Positions 24,008 through 33,276 of a stretch of DNA of 64,000 nucleotides are shown here, piece by piece (within the stretch, counting starts at the first letter, position 1; each line of letters opens with the position of its first letter). Origin of the DNA: Pseudomonadota bacterium (lineage in GTDB: Bacteria > Desulfobacterota > Desulfobacteria > Desulfobacterales > RPRI01); assembly GCA_018817425.1 (NCBI GenBank), contig JAHITX010000117.1, forward strand, positions 1 through 64,000, written 5' to 3'. Both the position numbers and the translations under genes were made by a program. The notes under the pieces were generated by a model. The model did no database searches, had not been told where the DNA came from, and worked only from the letters and a program-made list of their open reading frames with translations.

Positions 24008-24796
24008 CTATATTTCAAGTTTGGCAATCAATGCCGCACCTATGCCTCCGTTTAACTGGGGATGATCAGGAACATGGATGTCCATGAAAAGTTCCTCTTC
24101 AAGCGCTTCGGCAATTCCTTCATTAAGCCCGCCGCCGCCTGTCAGAAGAATTTCAGGGATAACCCCGGCTTTTCTGGCCATTCCGGAAATTCGTTTGGCC
24201 AAAGACCGGTGAATGCCTGCTACAATATCTTCTCTTTTCTTTTTTCTTGCCACAAGCGATATAACTTCCGACTCGGCAAACACCACGCAGGTACTGTTAA
24301 TAGTCAGCGGCATGTTTGATTTTAAAGACATCGGGCCGAGTTCATTGATGTCAAGCTCAAGTGCCCGTGCCAAAGATTCAAGAAATCTGCCGGTTCCTGC
24401 CGCGCATTTATCGTTCATTGCAAAGCTGACTATTTCTCCAAGTTCATCCATAACGATTACTTTACTGTCCTGACCACCGATATCAATAACTGTTCGTATG
24501 CTACAGCTTTTGGGAGCGGACCATCCTGCACCGGCGGCATGTGCCTTTATTTCCGTTATCGTGTTATGGGCTATATCTATATTTCTACGGCCATAGCCTG
24601 TTGCCAAAATATTCTTGATCTGATCTAAATCTATACCTTTGTCTGCGGCAAGAGCTTCGATCATCTGTTTTGAAGTTGTGTCGGCGTCAATCCCGGTTGG
24701 TTTATGGTCAAACCCGGCAAGACGTCCGTTTTCATCCAGTAAAACCACTTTGATATAAGTGGAACCTGCGTCGATTCCTGCAAAATAGTTAATCAT
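24008..24796 (-). CDS. Acyl-CoA dehydratase activase-type ATPase (HgdC/BcrD-like)
   Basis: A 262-aa ASKHA-fold ATPase that normally donates a strongly reducing electron to a dehydratase-type Fe-S partner. Seen here: GIDAGSTYIKVVL at the N-terminus (phosphate loop), ATGYGRRNI, DIGGQDSKVI and NDKCAAGTGRFLE, whose Cys would bind the bridging [4Fe-4S] cluster of the homodimer, and a distal LTGGGGLNEGI. It shares its first base with the stop of the partner gene. It is the last intact gene of the riboswitch 3 operon. The expected function is ATP-driven electron transfer to the 24796-26097 product. Confidence 0.9.
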   Translation of the reverse strand: MINYFAGIDAGSTYIKVVLLDENGRLAGFDHKPTGIDADTTSKQMIEALAADKGIDLDQIKNILATGYGRRNIDIAHNTITEIKAHAAGAGWSAPKSCSIRTVIDIGGQDSKVIVMDELGEIVSFAMNDKCAAGTGRFLESLARALELDINELGPMSLKSNMPLTINSTCVVFAESEVISLVARKKKREDIVAGIHRSLAKRISGMARKAGVIPEILLTGGGGLNEGIAEALEEELFMDIHVPDHPQLNGGIGAALIAKLEI

Positions 24797-26097
24797 TATT
24801 TCTCCGATTTTGCTTTATTCTTGGATTTCAGCATTTCAATAAATGCCTCGATTCTTGTTCTGAGCTGTTCAACATCTTCCGGGTTATAATCGGTTTCAAT
24901 GCGCAATAGGGGCAGTCCGTTCTCTTTTTCTACCCGGTTAAGTTCGAAATCATAAATAATACAACCCTTGAGCACATGATATATGATCCCGTCCACGCGA
25001 TATTCCGTAACCATTTTTTTTAACATGATCAGGCGGTCATCGTTGGGAGCAAATGAGGGACAAACGCAGGGAGCCATATAGCGAGATGCGATGCCTGTTA
25101 TCTGATCATTTAAGGTGTTTTCCGTACTGCCCACAGGGTCGTACAGATACCGGTCGCCTGCACAGGATTCATCATAAACGACAATTCCACCCATTTCCTC
25201 TATCAAACCGGGTAATTTTAAGTTTGGGAAAATTGCCGGACTTCCGGCAATTAAAATTCGGGGCGTTTTTTCGGAACATACTGATTCACCTTTAAGAGCT
25301 TTTTCCGATAATTCGTTATTCAGGCGGACCATGGAATCAGTCCAGTCCGTTACCGGGATATATGCGTAAGAGTTAATCACTGTCATGGCTTGCCGCCCCC
25401 AGATAACAGGTGCTGCCGATTTCCTGAGCGAAAGAAGTCTTCGTATTTCAAATTGTGCCCTTGCCGAATTGTTTATTGCTTTACCGAGTTTTTTTGCGGT
25501 TATTTTATTTTTACTCCAACCGTTTTTCACATAATTTTCGAGCTGTGATTTCAAGGCATACATTTGCTCGACCCAGATTCGTCTGGAAAAATTTGCATCC
25601 TTGATATGAGGAACTTCCAGCATCCAGACGTTTTTGAATGCCGACAGTTCTTCTCCGAGTTTGCGTTTGGAATCACAAGTCGTAGGAACAATAACCACAT
25701 CACACATATCGAAAGCTTTTAAGCCGTTTTGAACCGAAAATCCCATAGAGGCTTTAACAAGCGGGCAGCCATCTCTTGGAACAAAGTCTTCACCTGATTG
25801 CGAAGCTTCAAAAGATCCTGCGCAAAGGCGTATGGGAATAGCGCCTGCCGCATAAATCAATTCCTCCGGAATGACCATGCAGTAGATCCCGATTGTTTGC
25901 TTTTTCCCCGAACAAGTATTTAAGATGCGTTCAGGATCATTTTGGACAAAAACAGCTTCCAGCGCATCATAAAAATAGTTTAATACGGGTGATGTTTGCG
26001 GTATCTCACGTAACTGTTCCAGCTCAAAAGCCGCGCTGTGTGCAATATTTTTTAAAAAGCGCCGTTGTTTCTTTTCATTTGCAGTAATTTTATTCAT
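24796..26097 (-). CDS. 2-hydroxyacyl-CoA dehydratase-like / double-cubane cluster protein
   Basis: A 433-aa member of the HgdB/BcrB superfamily. It has the conserved Cys in CSGKK (about residue 62), GIYCMVIPEELIYAAGAIPIR, RDGCPLVK, PTTCDSKRK and a late ILKGC-type Cys cluster. A single such gene with its own activase (rather than an alpha/beta pair) is the pattern of double-cubane cluster proteins, low-potential reductases of unknown physiological substrate. Placement behind CobN and a membrane ferredoxin suggests a reduction step on a corrinoid or other tetrapyrrole, or on its metal. That role is inference only. Confidence 0.85.
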   Translation of the reverse strand: MNKITANEKKQRRFLKNIAHSAAFELEQLREIPQTSPVLNYFYDALEAVFVQNDPERILNTCSGKKQTIGIYCMVIPEELIYAAGAIPIRLCAGSFEASQSGEDFVPRDGCPLVKASMGFSVQNGLKAFDMCDVVIVPTTCDSKRKLGEELSAFKNVWMLEVPHIKDANFSRRIWVEQMYALKSQLENYVKNGWSKNKITAKKLGKAINNSARAQFEIRRLLSLRKSAAPVIWGRQAMTVINSYAYIPVTDWTDSMVRLNNELSEKALKGESVCSEKTPRILIAGSPAIFPNLKLPGLIEEMGGIVVYDESCAGDRYLYDPVGSTENTLNDQITGIASRYMAPCVCPSFAPNDDRLIMLKKMVTEYRVDGIIYHVLKGCIIYDFELNRVEKENGLPLLRIETDYNPEDVEQLRTRIEAFIEMLKSKNKAKSEK

Positions 26098-26119
26098 AAG
26101 GATAATGGACTATTCTTTT

Positions 26120-27109
26120 TCATTTTAAACTTTTCTTTTCAAAGTGCGGAAGCTTGTTTAATGCATTGTAGTCGATGCTTTGGGGAACACCCCGCTTATC
26201 AAAAAAATTCCGTGATTTTGATTTGTATATAGTTTTTCCGAGATAAACCGCGCTTAAGGCATCTTCTTCAGGACAATTTTCCACGCATTTTAAGCAAAGG
26301 CTGCATCCGCTGAAAGTGACGTCCGTTTTGCCCCGTGACTTGAATACTTCCTCAATTTCCACAGGACATACATTGTAACAAATCTCACACCGCGTGCATT
26401 TTTCATCCGTTTTTCTAAGTTTTAAAAAACTGATTTTCCTATACCATGATATAATCAATCCAAGGGGGCAAAAAGGACACCAGAAACGCCGTTTGATAAA
26501 AGCGCCTAAAATAACGGCAGCGGAAAAAGTTAATCCTAGAATTGACATCACCAGATTAGTAATGCTTTTAAAATTAACTGCGATTCGATCGGGATTTCCC
26601 ACCAATAGCGGAAGTATGTATTTTCCGGGGCATAACTGGCAGAAAGGGATATTTAAATTCAAAGCGACAAAGGGACAAAAAACCGGAAAGGCCACCCAAA
26701 CCGGAATAAGCAGAGCAATGGAAAGAAATGCCCACTTAATCCATGCAAGCTGTTTTCGAAGCTTTTTTGAAAAACGAATATATCCGATGCCGATCTTTCT
26801 TCTTATCAAGTCAAGCACATCCTGAAAAAAGGCAAGCGGGCATATCCAGCCGCACCAGGCCTGTCCTATAATGATTACAAGTAATGAAAAATAAAAAAGA
26901 CGTTTCAAAAAAATTACTATGCTTTCCCAGGTAAAAATCCCAAGTGTCTGCTGAAGTGTTAGCATAAAGCAGGTTCCTGCCCTTGCCCTGACATAACAGC
27001 AGGAAAAGGTCGGAAGAAAAGAACCGAAATAAAGTCCGAAGTAGGCGCCAAACAGCAAGATGAAAAAGGCTGAAATCAATATTGTCCAACGAAGTTTCGA
27101 AATAGTCAT
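26120..27109 (-). CDS. Membrane-bound polyferredoxin, NapH/CcoG-like
   Basis: A 329-aa inner-membrane electron carrier. It has about five membrane spans, CxxxCP motifs of the NapH type (WCGWICPL near residue 85 and WCPFCPLG near 210), and two C-terminal [4Fe-4S] ferredoxin motifs, CTRCEICYNVCP and CSLCLKCVENCP. It would pass electrons from the quinone pool or cytosol to a periplasmic or cytosolic acceptor. It overlaps the upstream gene by 4 bases and precedes the dehydratase-like gene by 22 bases. An electron supply for that protein or for a periplasmic partner is plausible. Confidence 0.88.
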   Translation of the reverse strand: MTISKLRWTILISAFFILLFGAYFGLYFGSFLPTFSCCYVRARAGTCFMLTLQQTLGIFTWESIVIFLKRLFYFSLLVIIIGQAWCGWICPLAFFQDVLDLIRRKIGIGYIRFSKKLRKQLAWIKWAFLSIALLIPVWVAFPVFCPFVALNLNIPFCQLCPGKYILPLLVGNPDRIAVNFKSITNLVMSILGLTFSAAVILGAFIKRRFWCPFCPLGLIISWYRKISFLKLRKTDEKCTRCEICYNVCPVEIEEVFKSRGKTDVTFSGCSLCLKCVENCPEEDALSAVYLGKTIYKSKSRNFFDKRGVPQSIDYNALNKLPHFEKKSLK

Positions 27110-28143
27110 GGCAAATTCTTCTTTATTTTATACTTTTCAAAAATAATCAGATTTCGATTGTTATGCCACTTATTTCGACGGACAAAACCAAACACAATTA
27201 ACAGGCAAATACCGCTTCCGATAATGGACCAATAGACAAAACCCAAACTCCTGGAGCGCCATTCGGGTTGATTTCCATAAACCATTACCGGAAGTGTTGT
27301 AAGATAATAAGCATTTTGTTTTATGTCATGGTGGGTGGCAATATATAAATAATTTTGCCAGTCCCTTAAAACAAAGCGGTCTTCAGTCGGGATTACTTCA
27401 AATTTACCTTTCTCATCGGTAACAAAAGTCTTTTGCCATTGACTGTCTTCCGCAATAACGGTTACTTTAGCGCCCGGAAGCGGCCTGTTCATATATTTCA
27501 CCATCATTTCGTAAGTATTATGTATTCTTTGCATTCCGCCGCCAAATTTTGATTTGGCGGTATTGATAGCCGGACCGATTTCAAGGGGCATATGTTTTGC
27601 GTCATCAAAAAAGACAACCGATGTCCCTCCCATATTCCCGCCGTTTTTATAATGAGACATCAGATATTTGGCACAAAGATGCACCGACTCCTGTTTGCCG
27701 TCATTGTCTATATCCCGGTTTCCTAAAGCAATATGGATACCAAGCAAATATCGGCCTATCAAATTATCGTCTTTGGGGATTTTTATGATGTTGGATACAT
27801 CCGCTATATCCGGAAACAGTTGTATCTTTCCGTTGGGATCACGGATCATTGCTACAGCAGAATCCGGCATACCCTTGTTCTGTGATCCGGAAGTACTGAT
27901 ATTATTTCCCAAGCTTAGTACATTTAGTTTAAAAAGATTTGGGTCTTGATTTGCTGTTCCGTATTGTTTTCTTAGCTTCCTGATTTCCAGCCAATTCATA
28001 TGTTCCATATCCGAAGGATAGATATACCTGTCCTGATCTATAAGTTGCCAGTAGTAAACCGGCAATGTTTCATCCGCATAAGCGTTTAAAAAGATGAAGA
28101 TGAAGATATTTATCAAAAGCAGAATGAATAAAATATTTTTCAT
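27106..28143 (-). CDS. Exported membrane-anchored protein with DUF4198/Ig-like domain
   Basis: A 345-aa protein with a signal peptide (MKNILFILLLINIFIFIFLNAYA), a periplasmic part and one C-terminal membrane span (about residues 298-318) before a basic cytosolic tail. The region around residues 215-260 (RPLPGAKVTVIAE ... TDEKGKFEV) is a DUF4198/carboxypeptidase-regulatory beta-sandwich as found beside nickel and cobalt transport genes. The earlier segment holds a DIDNDGKQES calcium-loop-like motif. It follows cobN copy 3 by 30 bases. Its function is unknown; a substrate-binding or docking role at the periplasmic face would fit. Confidence 0.65.
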   Translation of the reverse strand: MKNILFILLLINIFIFIFLNAYADETLPVYYWQLIDQDRYIYPSDMEHMNWLEIRKLRKQYGTANQDPNLFKLNVLSLGNNISTSGSQNKGMPDSAVAMIRDPNGKIQLFPDIADVSNIIKIPKDDNLIGRYLLGIHIALGNRDIDNDGKQESVHLCAKYLMSHYKNGGNMGGTSVVFFDDAKHMPLEIGPAINTAKSKFGGGMQRIHNTYEMMVKYMNRPLPGAKVTVIAEDSQWQKTFVTDEKGKFEVIPTEDRFVLRDWQNYLYIATHHDIKQNAYYLTTLPVMVYGNQPEWRSRSLGFVYWSIIGSGICLLIVFGFVRRNKWHNNRNLIIFEKYKIKKNLP

Positions 28144-28173
28144 GGCTTAATATTGATCTTGCAAATATTATTT

Positions 28174-31100
28174 TTATTTTGCTGATGCTTTTTTTTCAGC
28201 TATCATTTCGGTGCCTGGAGTATCAGTCCACTCCTCTATCTCTCCTTCCATCTCCAGATAAGCATTACGCAGATCTTCTTCCATCTGCTTGTCTGCATCC
28301 CACATTCCGCGGTTGATGGCTTCCAAGAGTTTGTCGAGAATATTTTGCAAAGCAAAGGGATTGACTTTATTCATCCACTCCTGCATCTTTGGGTCGAGGG
28401 CGTATGCATCGGCAATCTTTTCATACATCCAGTCATCGACAACTTCGGCGGTGGCATCCCAACCTAAGACAACATCCATCATATGGGAAATATCGCCTGC
28501 TCCTTTGTATCCGTGGCGCTTCATACCATCCAGCCATTTGGGGTTAACCAGCCTGGATCGAAGTACATGTTTTGCTTCTTCAAAAGTGGTGCGCATTTTG
28601 ACGCGCTTGGGATCGGCGCTGTCTCCCATTACGGCAAACGGCAACTCGCCTCGTACGGTCTTAACCGCAACTATCATACCGCCATAGTAATTGTAGTAGT
28701 CGGTGCATGACATCATGTCGTATTCCCTGGAATCTTCATTTTTCACGGTCACATCCATGCGCGACAGGTGTTTCCGGTAAACATCGGGTTTCTGCTTGCC
28801 ATAACTGCCCATGCCGTATGCGTGGGAGGAATAGCGGATATAGTTGTTGCCCAGATCTTCCTGGGTTTCCCAGTTTTTAGATTCTACCAGTTCGGCTACG
28901 CCTGCGCCATAAGTGCCGGGAGGACAGCCAAAGACACGGAATGTTGCCTCACGGAAGGCATCTTCTTCGCTCATTCCCATACGGCGGTATTCTTCAAGAT
29001 CCTTGTAAACATTTCGTCGCAAAAAATTTGATTCCGGCGGTTCTTTAAGAGCCGAAACAATTCGCACAGCCTCGTCTATGCGTTCCACCAGGTTGGGGAA
29101 AGAATCACGGAAAAAGCCTGAGATGCGTGGTGTTACATCCAGCCGGGGACGTCCAAGTTCACTTAAGGGAATTACCTCCAATCCGGTCACATTACCGCTG
29201 CCTTTGGCCCACACAGGACGCAGGCCCATAAGATAGTATATCTCAGCAATGTCGTCGCCCCGTGTGCGCATGGTGGTTGTACCATAAACAAGTATACCGA
29301 TATTGTCCGGATACCTGCCTGATTCCTGCATATAGCGTTCGATGAGGGCGTTGCCTAAACGTACTCCCACTTCCCAGGCAGCCGGGCTGGGGATTTTGTT
29401 GGGGTCTACGGAATAGAAGTTGCGCCCGGTGGGCAGGATGTCGGCCTGGCCGCGCGTAGGTGCGCCCGATGGGCCGGGAGGCACAAATCCGCCGGTAAAG
29501 CCGGTGAAGCAAAAATCAATTTCTTCCGTGCAGCGCCGGATATTCGGTACAAGGGTATCTGCGATATAGGTAAGAACAGCCTCAGCTTCAGGTAAGGGTT
29601 GGCCCAGCACTTCTTTGGTTACAGCAGCAACGCTGTCGGGCCGAAATCCTGTGGCGGCCAGGCCATGTGCCAGGGCAAGAGCCTTTTTATGTGCCTGGCT
29701 GACAATCTCTGCGCCGCTCAGACCGCAAAATCGTTCCGGCCGCTTGCCTCGATGCTCCAGTACATCATCATAATTATAGCCCATAGAGCGTACCATGGCT
29801 TCCCTTAAAGAAGGAGTATCACCGTTTGCCAGGCGGGTTAGCTGGACGACAAATTCTTCCAGGCGTTGCTCTTCGGGAGGAATCCCCATGACATGAAGGC
29901 CGTCGTTTATCATGGTGTCGGACAGTTCTTCGATGTAGGCATGCAGCCGCTCCAGAAATCCGTCGAAGTCGCTGAGAGCCTTCTCTTTGTTTATCTCCAG
30001 GTCTTTATCAAGATTGGCGGCTTCTACCGCTTCCCAGATCATGGGACGCAAAATCTCAACTTTGGCGGGATCTTCGGCCACGGCCACGGCATAGTCGGTT
30101 ACCAGTCCCTGTACCTTGCCTAAATCATCATATAGATCGGCATTTGTATAAGCCGGAGTAAGATGGTCGATTATACAGGCATAACTGCGACGTTTGGCCT
30201 GGGTGCCTTCCCCCGGGTCATTGATGATATATGGATAAACATTGGGCAATTCCATGATAGCAAGATCCGGATAGCAGGTTTCGGAAAGCCCCAGAGATTT
30301 TCCGGGCAGCCACTCAAGGGAGCCGTGTTTGCCGACGTGCATAACCACATCAGCCTTGAATACATCCCTGATCCAGCGATAGTGGGCAAGATAGTGGTGG
30401 GGTGGTGAAAGGTACATATCATGATAAATTTTATCTATGTTTTCAAGATAACCACGGGGCGGCTGGATAGTCATAAATACATTGCCGTTTATGATACCTG
30501 CAAAGTGCATCTGATCTTCGTAGACAAAAAGTTCGCCCGGAATTTCACCCCAGTCGGCTGTCATCTTTTCGCGTATGGTTTCAGGCAGTGCAGCATGCCA
30601 TGGTGTAAAGCACTCACGGCCGGCATGGGCCTCGGCTCTGGCGGCCAGTTGGTCCGGGGTAAGCCAGCGCTGATCGCAGGTCATTCGGCTTAGCATATCG
30701 TGAGCCAGTTTATCTCCGTCACTGTATGTTTGATCTATACGATAACCGGTTGCCTGCATCCTGTCCAGCAGGCCCTTGACGCTGGCAAAGCTGTCTAAGC
30801 CAGCAGCGCAGCCGATACGGTCATTGCGCGGCGGGTAGTGATGAAAAATTATGGCTACACGGCGATCCGCATTAGTTTTGGATTTTAAGCGACCCCAATT
30901 GAGAGATAAGCGCACCATCTTGTCAATCCTTTCCGTAATAGGTATATACTTTGCCAACAATGCGCCGGTTAAAGGATCGATAGTTTCCTGTTCCCGGGTG
31001 GCAACCGGCACGGTGATCAATACACCGTCGAATTCAGGTTGAGCCGCCGAATAGGAGACATCCATTGTGTGCATGCCCTGTAAGCTTTCCTTCCACTGAG

Positions 31101-31989
31101 CATAGGGATTGAGAGAAATCATTGCCTGTATGCACGGTACGTTAAGGCACGGAAGCAGCTCTTTGTATTCAGGGGCTGCCAGGGTTAGTGAGAATAGTAA
31201 TGGATTTATTAATACCTGGATACGGGGAGTATCACCGTCCATAAAAAAATGTTTAACTATGTAATCGGCTCCGCGATTGCCACGATCAGCGTCTTTGTAG
31301 CGCTGGTGAAAAACCGGAATTACATTGGCGCCCTGGGATTCGACAGACCGGATAATGGCATCTATATATGCAAGATTATTGTTTAGCCAATAGGTCTGGT
31401 AGAACCACAGACCAACAGTAATTTTAGATGGATCTACCTTTTCTGCCAGATAAGTTTCAAGATCGGGGATACCGGCAATATCAGGATGATAGATGCCTTC
31501 GTGCGGAAGCTGTATAGCGGGCCTGCACTCAGCATTAGAGCCGAAAAGGTGGTTGTTAAGATAAATCAACAGTTGGTGATAATTTATATGGCCGCCATGG
31601 CTCAAATAGCGCCCGATCGTATCCCAGACAGGGGTGCCGAAATCAGGAGAGTGTTTGCGGGCAGCTTCCACCGAATCTTCGTCACCGCCGGTGGGCTGGA
31701 TATGCAGATATGGCCGTTGATCGTTGGTAACTGCGGTCAATGCCTCGGTCAAAGCATCAAAGGCAGGGAAAGAAGGCTTGCCTCCGTGTAGTGTAATGAT
31801 GATCGCATCGGAATTTAAAGCTTGAGTTACAAAAGCCTTCTGACGTGCTTTGTCGAATAACTGGGTTTGAGTGCGGGCATGAACGGAAATTTCACTGCCG
31901 CTGGTATCGGTGTATTGGCGGACTCCTTCGCTGAGCGAAGGCAATTCCATAGCGGTGGCGGAAAAATAACAAAGTTTATAAGGTTTCAT
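28174..31989 (-). CDS. cobN: CobN-type chelatase large subunit, cytosolic (CobN copy 3)
   Basis: A 1271-aa CobN/BchH-family protein without signal peptide or C-terminal membrane segment. The family block HVGKHGSLEWLPGK is at about residues 545-558. It overlaps the end of the BtuD-like gene by 4 bases, so it is translationally coupled to a corrinoid importer. That gene order points to action on an imported corrinoid or metal-free analogue as it enters the cytosol. The ChlI/ChlID pair encoded at 15215-18258 would be the motor. It lacks the CCxHxC motif that marks the two exported copies. Confidence 0.9.
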   Translation of the reverse strand: MKPYKLCYFSATAMELPSLSEGVRQYTDTSGSEISVHARTQTQLFDKARQKAFVTQALNSDAIIITLHGGKPSFPAFDALTEALTAVTNDQRPYLHIQPTGGDEDSVEAARKHSPDFGTPVWDTIGRYLSHGGHINYHQLLIYLNNHLFGSNAECRPAIQLPHEGIYHPDIAGIPDLETYLAEKVDPSKITVGLWFYQTYWLNNNLAYIDAIIRSVESQGANVIPVFHQRYKDADRGNRGADYIVKHFFMDGDTPRIQVLINPLLFSLTLAAPEYKELLPCLNVPCIQAMISLNPYAQWKESLQGMHTMDVSYSAAQPEFDGVLITVPVATREQETIDPLTGALLAKYIPITERIDKMVRLSLNWGRLKSKTNADRRVAIIFHHYPPRNDRIGCAAGLDSFASVKGLLDRMQATGYRIDQTYSDGDKLAHDMLSRMTCDQRWLTPDQLAARAEAHAGRECFTPWHAALPETIREKMTADWGEIPGELFVYEDQMHFAGIINGNVFMTIQPPRGYLENIDKIYHDMYLSPPHHYLAHYRWIRDVFKADVVMHVGKHGSLEWLPGKSLGLSETCYPDLAIMELPNVYPYIINDPGEGTQAKRRSYACIIDHLTPAYTNADLYDDLGKVQGLVTDYAVAVAEDPAKVEILRPMIWEAVEAANLDKDLEINKEKALSDFDGFLERLHAYIEELSDTMINDGLHVMGIPPEEQRLEEFVVQLTRLANGDTPSLREAMVRSMGYNYDDVLEHRGKRPERFCGLSGAEIVSQAHKKALALAHGLAATGFRPDSVAAVTKEVLGQPLPEAEAVLTYIADTLVPNIRRCTEEIDFCFTGFTGGFVPPGPSGAPTRGQADILPTGRNFYSVDPNKIPSPAAWEVGVRLGNALIERYMQESGRYPDNIGILVYGTTTMRTRGDDIAEIYYLMGLRPVWAKGSGNVTGLEVIPLSELGRPRLDVTPRISGFFRDSFPNLVERIDEAVRIVSALKEPPESNFLRRNVYKDLEEYRRMGMSEEDAFREATFRVFGCPPGTYGAGVAELVESKNWETQEDLGNNYIRYSSHAYGMGSYGKQKPDVYRKHLSRMDVTVKNEDSREYDMMSCTDYYNYYGGMIVAVKTVRGELPFAVMGDSADPKRVKMRTTFEEAKHVLRSRLVNPKWLDGMKRHGYKGAGDISHMMDVVLGWDATAEVVDDWMYEKIADAYALDPKMQEWMNKVNPFALQNILDKLLEAINRGMWDADKQMEEDLRNAYLEMEGEIEEWTDTPGTEMIAEKKASAK

Positions 31990-33254
31990 TGAGCCTCCAT
32001 CTGTTTTTCGGGAACATACCGGCCAAAATTATGATTTGGAGTCAGGCGGTCCAGTTCTTCAAATAATTGGCCTATGTTGGAGCAGCGGATAAGGTGCTCT
32101 TGTGTTGACGGTTTCAATAGTGAATTGATTTTTTTGCGCCGCATGGTTAAGACCGGTTTGCCGTTCTTAAGAGCGGTTTTTAAGATGCTCAGATTGCATC
32201 TGTTTAATTGATTTATCTCAAAACCGCAGTCTATGACTACATCGCAATCATCCATTTGCTCTATAGCTTTTCTGACACATATTCCGTTTATTGACTTCAT
32301 TGGCGAATGAACAGTGCAATGGGCTCCCAAAGATTTTGCAACATAGAAATCCAGATCATTGGTATGTACAATGCCGGTTGCGATTGAATATCCCCGTTTG
32401 GCCAGCATCCTGTATACCATAGCGCCGCTTCCCATACCGGCTACAACGAACGCGCGGCCACAATTTCCGTTTCCGCGCAGTTCAATACTTCCCAGGCGTT
32501 GATTGAAGTTTGCGCCGTTGAAATCATAAAGATCGGTAACAGCCCGGCTGGTAAGCACAGATTCGGGAGCCCCCCAGGCATTCAGGCTGCCGCCCTTTAA
32601 TAAAGCAACTTTGTCTGACACTTTTGCTGCTACATCAATGTCGTGCATTGAAGCAACCACAGTAATTCCTTGTGTCCGGCACAGATCGCGCAGGATAGAC
32701 ATAACCTCAACCCGGTGTTTCAGATCAAGATGAATTGTCGGTTCGTCAAGTAATAATAGAAGTGGTTGCTGGGCAAGCGCTCTGGCTACCAACACTTTCT
32801 GGCGTTCTCCATCGCTCAGATCCGCAAATGGTCTGTGTGACAGGTTTTTGGCATGTACGTCAATCAGGGCGTTTTGAACAACTGAATGATCCTTATTGCT
32901 GAGCCGTCCCAGGAAATTAGTATGAGGATAGCGGCCAAGAACAACAAATTCAAAAACGGTAAAAAGAGGTGGTGATACCTTGTCCGTCAGAACAATTGCC
33001 ATGATCCTGGCCAGTTCCATAGCGTTAAGGTCGCTCAGAGGCCGCCCCATTAACTCAATATGACCGCCAAGCGGGTCAAGATGACGTGACAAGGTGCGAA
33101 GCAGGGTGGTTTTGCCTGCTCCGTTGGGTCCCAGAAGTGAAATGAATTGTCCTTTTTCAAAATCCATATTCAGCCCGCTTAGAACAATCTTGCCTTTGTA
33201 GCCGACGATCAGATCCCGGCAGGCCAGGATATGGTCTTTTTTGTTTTTATTCAT
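31986..33254 (-). CDS. btuD: BtuD-like ABC ATPase fused to an extra C-terminal domain
   Basis: Residues 1 to about 255 form a FecE/BtuD-type ATPase: Walker A GPNGAGKTT (42-50), signature LSDGERQ, Walker B LLLLLDEP, H-loop SMHD. It would energise the BtuC-like permease encoded just upstream. Residues of about 265-422 form an additional Rossmann-like domain (GRAFVVAGMGSGAMVYRML ... DDCDVVIDCGF ... GKPVLTMRRKKI), absent from ordinary BtuD (about 250 aa). This domain might sense or process the imported molecule or a nucleotide; I do not recognise it. Confidence 0.88.
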   Translation of the reverse strand: MNKNKKDHILACRDLIVGYKGKIVLSGLNMDFEKGQFISLLGPNGAGKTTLLRTLSRHLDPLGGHIELMGRPLSDLNAMELARIMAIVLTDKVSPPLFTVFEFVVLGRYPHTNFLGRLSNKDHSVVQNALIDVHAKNLSHRPFADLSDGERQKVLVARALAQQPLLLLLDEPTIHLDLKHRVEVMSILRDLCRTQGITVVASMHDIDVAAKVSDKVALLKGGSLNAWGAPESVLTSRAVTDLYDFNGANFNQRLGSIELRGNGNCGRAFVVAGMGSGAMVYRMLAKRGYSIATGIVHTNDLDFYVAKSLGAHCTVHSPMKSINGICVRKAIEQMDDCDVVIDCGFEINQLNRCNLSILKTALKNGKPVLTMRRKKINSLLKPSTQEHLIRCSNIGQLFEELDRLTPNHNFGRYVPEKQMEAQ

Positions 33255-33276
33255 AAATACCCCATTTTTTGTGCAA

